DNA of 64,000 nucleotides, from assembly GCA_021371855.1 (NCBI GenBank), contig JAJFVL010000018.1:186001-250000 (forward strand). Reading direction: 5' to 3'. A program made the position numbers and the translations under genes. Shown in pieces: positions 63,146-64,000 of this stretch; position 1 is the first letter of the stretch, and each line of letters starts with the position of its first letter. The DNA comes from Bacteroidales bacterium. GTDB lineage: Bacteria; Bacteroidota; Bacteroidia; Bacteroidales; VadinHA17. The notes beneath the pieces were generated by a model. The model was not told the origin of the DNA and did not search any database. It saw only the letters and a program-made list of their open reading frames with translations.

Positions 63146-64000
63146 TTAATTCTCCTTCGAGATAGTTGCTCCTTTTTCAGTTATAACATGAACAAATCCT
63201 GTGAGATCGAAAACCTCTAAACCGGAAATCCGGGTTTCGTAAACGTCACATCGGTAATAATAAACCCCGGGAGACACGATTTTCCCTTTGTAAGTCCCAT
63301 CCCAATTCAGTTTTGGATCATCGGTTTTAAATATCAGTAGTCCTCCACGATTGAATAATTTAAAATCAACCTTTTCAATTAGTCCTGATGTTTTTGCTAT
63401 TAATTTATCATTGATACCATCCCCGTTAGGAGTAAAAACATTCGGAATCTCATAAAAACTACACGAATCAATACATGTTACATCTGACAAATTGCTCTCA
63501 TTAGATTTCAGATCAAAAGCAGAAACAGCGTAGCATCCTGCAATTATTTCTCCCGGATAATGCTTATATGATAGTATGGTTTTATCATCAATAGTAGCAA
63601 GCAATGAAAGATTTTCAGCATATAACATTTTATAGTAAATCTTATAACCGGCAACATCTGCCAAACAGGTTGTGTCAACAAAGCTCAAGCTTATCACATT
63701 ATACAAGCTATCGCATTTTGTCGCCACATTAATTACAGGTGTACATGGAGGTTCATTGTCAACAGGAGTCACCGTTACAATCTCGGAGAAATTTATAAGA
63801 TTTTTTGGCATTTTATCTGCAGTATAGCCACCAGTTGAACGAACGAGATAACTATATTCTGTTCCGTTTGTCAGATTATAGTCCACAAAAGTTAGCTGGT
63901 TTGTCGTACCTATTGAATCATATTCAGTGGTAACATTATTCAATCTGAAGAAATCATATCTGGTATTTATCCATGGAACGTTACGGGTCATAGTAAAACG
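63146..64000 (-). CDS. Secreted protein with gliding-motility/T9SS type B C-terminal domain, N-terminal part outside window
   Basis: The frame stays open to the right edge; the ATG ending at 63991 is internal, because the codons before it (R-F-T) still align with the paralogue. The visible 284 residues contain fibronectin-like modules and the sorting domain IPNVFTPNGDGINDKL, FKLFNRGGLLIF, NWDGTYKG, SPGVYYYRCDVYE. Nearly every motif matches the protein at 32207-34843, so the two are recent paralogues. It should be exported by type IX secretion and displayed or released at the cell surface. Confidence 0.9.
   Translation of the reverse strand, partial: RFTMTRNVPWINTRYDFFRLNNVTTEYDSIGTTNQLTFVDYNLTNGTEYSYLVRSTGGYTADKMPKNLINFSEIVTVTPVDNEPPCTPVINVATKCDSLYNVISLSFVDTTCLADVAGYKIYYKMLYAENLSLLATIDDKTILSYKHYPGEIIAGCYAVSAFDLKSNESNLSDVTCIDSCSFYEIPNVFTPNGDGINDKLIAKTSGLIEKVDFKLFNRGGLLIFKTDDPKLNWDGTYKGKIVSPGVYYYRCDVYETRISGLEVFDLTGFVHVITEKGATISKEN

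Overview
The window looks like a chromosomal segment of a Bacteroidota (Bacteroidales/Marinilabiliales-like) bacterium. It has about 40% GC by eye and lipoproteins with short lipoboxes. Two large secreted proteins end in a gliding-motility/type IX secretion (T9SS type B) C-terminal domain. It also has a GG-Bacteroidales-type peptide precursor, DUF6702 and 6-bladed beta-propeller proteins, an archaeal/eukaryotic-type ProS, PPDK together with ATP-type PEPCK, and several promoters that fit the Bacteroidota -33 TTTG / -7 TAnnTTTG pattern. No rRNA or CRISPR array was seen; there is one tRNA.

Layout. 0-2.7 kb: 3' end of a nickel-pincer-nucleotide (lar) operon, larC (partial)-larE-larB, plus a WbqC-family gene. 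2.7-10.1 kb: a membrane-fusion lipoprotein and two unequal RND permeases, one lacking both transmembrane proton-relay aspartates. 10.2-13.8 kb: a decayed peptide locus with a cysteine-rich GG-leader precursor, two beta-propeller lipoproteins (one frameshifted), and two stumps of C39-peptidase transporter genes cut at almost the same codon next to repeats. 14-23 kb: a FadL-like porin, a Tyr/Gly- then Ser-rich lipoprotein, proS, an unknown gene coupled to an Omp85-like outer-membrane protein, and tilS. 23-30.7 kb: aroB-aroC, an ABC-F ATPase (uup-like), nth and a soluble hybrid histidine kinase. 31-35.3 kb: a DUF6702 protein, a giant T9SS substrate and a TPR protein. 35.4-54.6 kb: ordinary core genes (aroQ-pyk, xerD, ppdK, pckA, plsY, lemA-htpX, rubrerythrin, nitroreductase, aminotransferases, htpG, HU) plus a four-gene LytTR-regulator operon that ends in a tail-anchored, phospho-site-less receiver-like protein.

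54.9-62.9 kb is accessory DNA placed behind tRNA-Ser(UGA). It holds an IntDOT-type integrase broken by one frameshift and one stop codon, an ORF6N remnant with three stops, a C45 hydrolase, a 5'-truncated AraC/GyrI-like regulator joined head-to-head to a truncated DUF3945 conjugative-element gene, an intact-looking AbiE toxin-antitoxin pair, an IS4-type transposase fragment and nikR. The last nine bases of the tRNA recur at 61402-61410 and could be the distal attachment site. The window ends inside a second T9SS type B protein that is a close paralogue of the one at 32 kb.

Short-unit repeat DNA is a recurring theme: an 8-bp unit (GGYRYAAH) at 199 and 30736, a 7-bp CACAG unit at 5764 and 12325, and a 9-bp unit at 12460. 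These start right after stop codons, form the 3' end of a gene, or sit at the edges of gene stumps. The most unusual regions are the peptide/propeller/C39 locus, the RND pair with an apparently proton-dead partner, the 8-bp arrays abutting stop codons, and the decayed island that keeps an intact AbiE pair.
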